In this document: positions 5,525 through 5,624 of the stretch, one piece after another
Position numbering within the stretch: the stretch's first letter is position 1
Layout: each line of letters begins with the position of its first letter
DNA from: an uncultured Lachnospiraceae bacterium
GTDB taxonomy: Bacteria > Bacillota > Clostridia > Lachnospirales > Lachnospiraceae
Direction of reading: 5' to 3'
Assembly (NCBI GenBank): GCA_910588125.1
Contig: CAJUPI010000109.1
Location: 1-5,624 of the forward strand
DNA length: 5,624 nt
Translations under genes and position numbers: made by a program
The notes under the pieces: generated by a model
The model's input: the letters and a program-made list of their open reading frames with translations, nothing else
What the model was told of the DNA's origin: nothing
Databases searched by the model: none

Positions 5525-5624
5525 CAATGTCATTAAGGGACTTCTCAAAAGGTACGCCAAGGAACAAGGAGCGGGAAGCGGCGGGAAAGGGTCTGCTGCT
5601 TTTTCCGGTTTCGGGATCAAGAAT
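5525..5624 (+). repeat. Dispersed intergenic repeat, copy 3 (runs to window edge)
   Basis: Plus-strand copy: ATGTCATTAAG (5527-5537), AGGTACGCCAAGG, the shared 12-mer AAGGAGCGGGAA (5566-5577), the G-rich GCGGCGGGAAAGGGTC, then the 33-base tail (5592-5624), which is the exact reverse complement of 16-48. The last base of the window still matches copy 1, so the repeat may continue beyond it. It is inverted relative to copy 1 and direct relative to copy 2. Confidence 0.85.

Noticed and set aside
5276..5620. 114-codon minus-strand open frame at the right end
   Set aside because: It overlaps the end of the reductase gene and repeat copy 3, with low-complexity hydrophobic stretches and no recognisable domain.
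1..5624. CRISPR array, tRNA/rRNA genes, phage or transposase genes, defence system
   Set aside because: No regularly spaced direct repeats, tRNA-like folds, or recombinase, nuclease or phage motifs are seen on either strand.

Overview
The window looks like the chromosome of an endospore-forming Clostridia species, probably Lachnospiraceae-like. The reasons are a spore germination (GerA/SpoVAF-family) protein, strong GGAGG-type ribosome sites, a secreted plant-polysaccharide hydrolase, and a 4Fe-4S aldo/keto reductase of the type common in anaerobes. The genus is inference; no marker gene is present.

Layout from left to right. (a) 1-266: one copy of a dispersed, roughly 100-base intergenic repeat (minus orientation), then an AT-rich stretch with a weak promoter candidate. 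(b) 267-1295 (+): cytoplasmic type I L-asparaginase (ansA). (c) 1292-2710 (-): a stand-alone SpoVAF-like protein of the spore inner membrane. It converges on ansA so tightly that the two stop codons overlap. Its 5' flank carries a forespore (SigG/SigF)-like promoter candidate and a perfect small inverted repeat. (d) 2711-3298: intergenic region with a second copy of the repeat (plus orientation), a good housekeeping promoter, and a structured leader ending in an intrinsic terminator just before the next gene. (e) 3299-4357 (+): secreted single-domain GH5 cellulase/endoglucanase. (f) 4378-5412 (+): aldo/keto reductase with a C-terminal double Fe-S cluster domain, 20 bases downstream and so probably in the same operon. 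(g) 5413-5624: a long imperfect hairpin that may end the operon, then a third copy of the repeat (plus orientation), which runs to the window edge.

The genes do not form one pathway. Asparaginase is nitrogen catabolism, SpoVAF is spore germination, and the cellulase/reductase pair is a separately controlled unit that looks gated by transcription attenuation. The two most interesting signals are non-coding. One is the three-copy repeat family, whose outermost copies form inverted repeats around the whole block. The other is the terminator-bearing leader of the cellulase operon, which does not match any riboswitch class I can recall.
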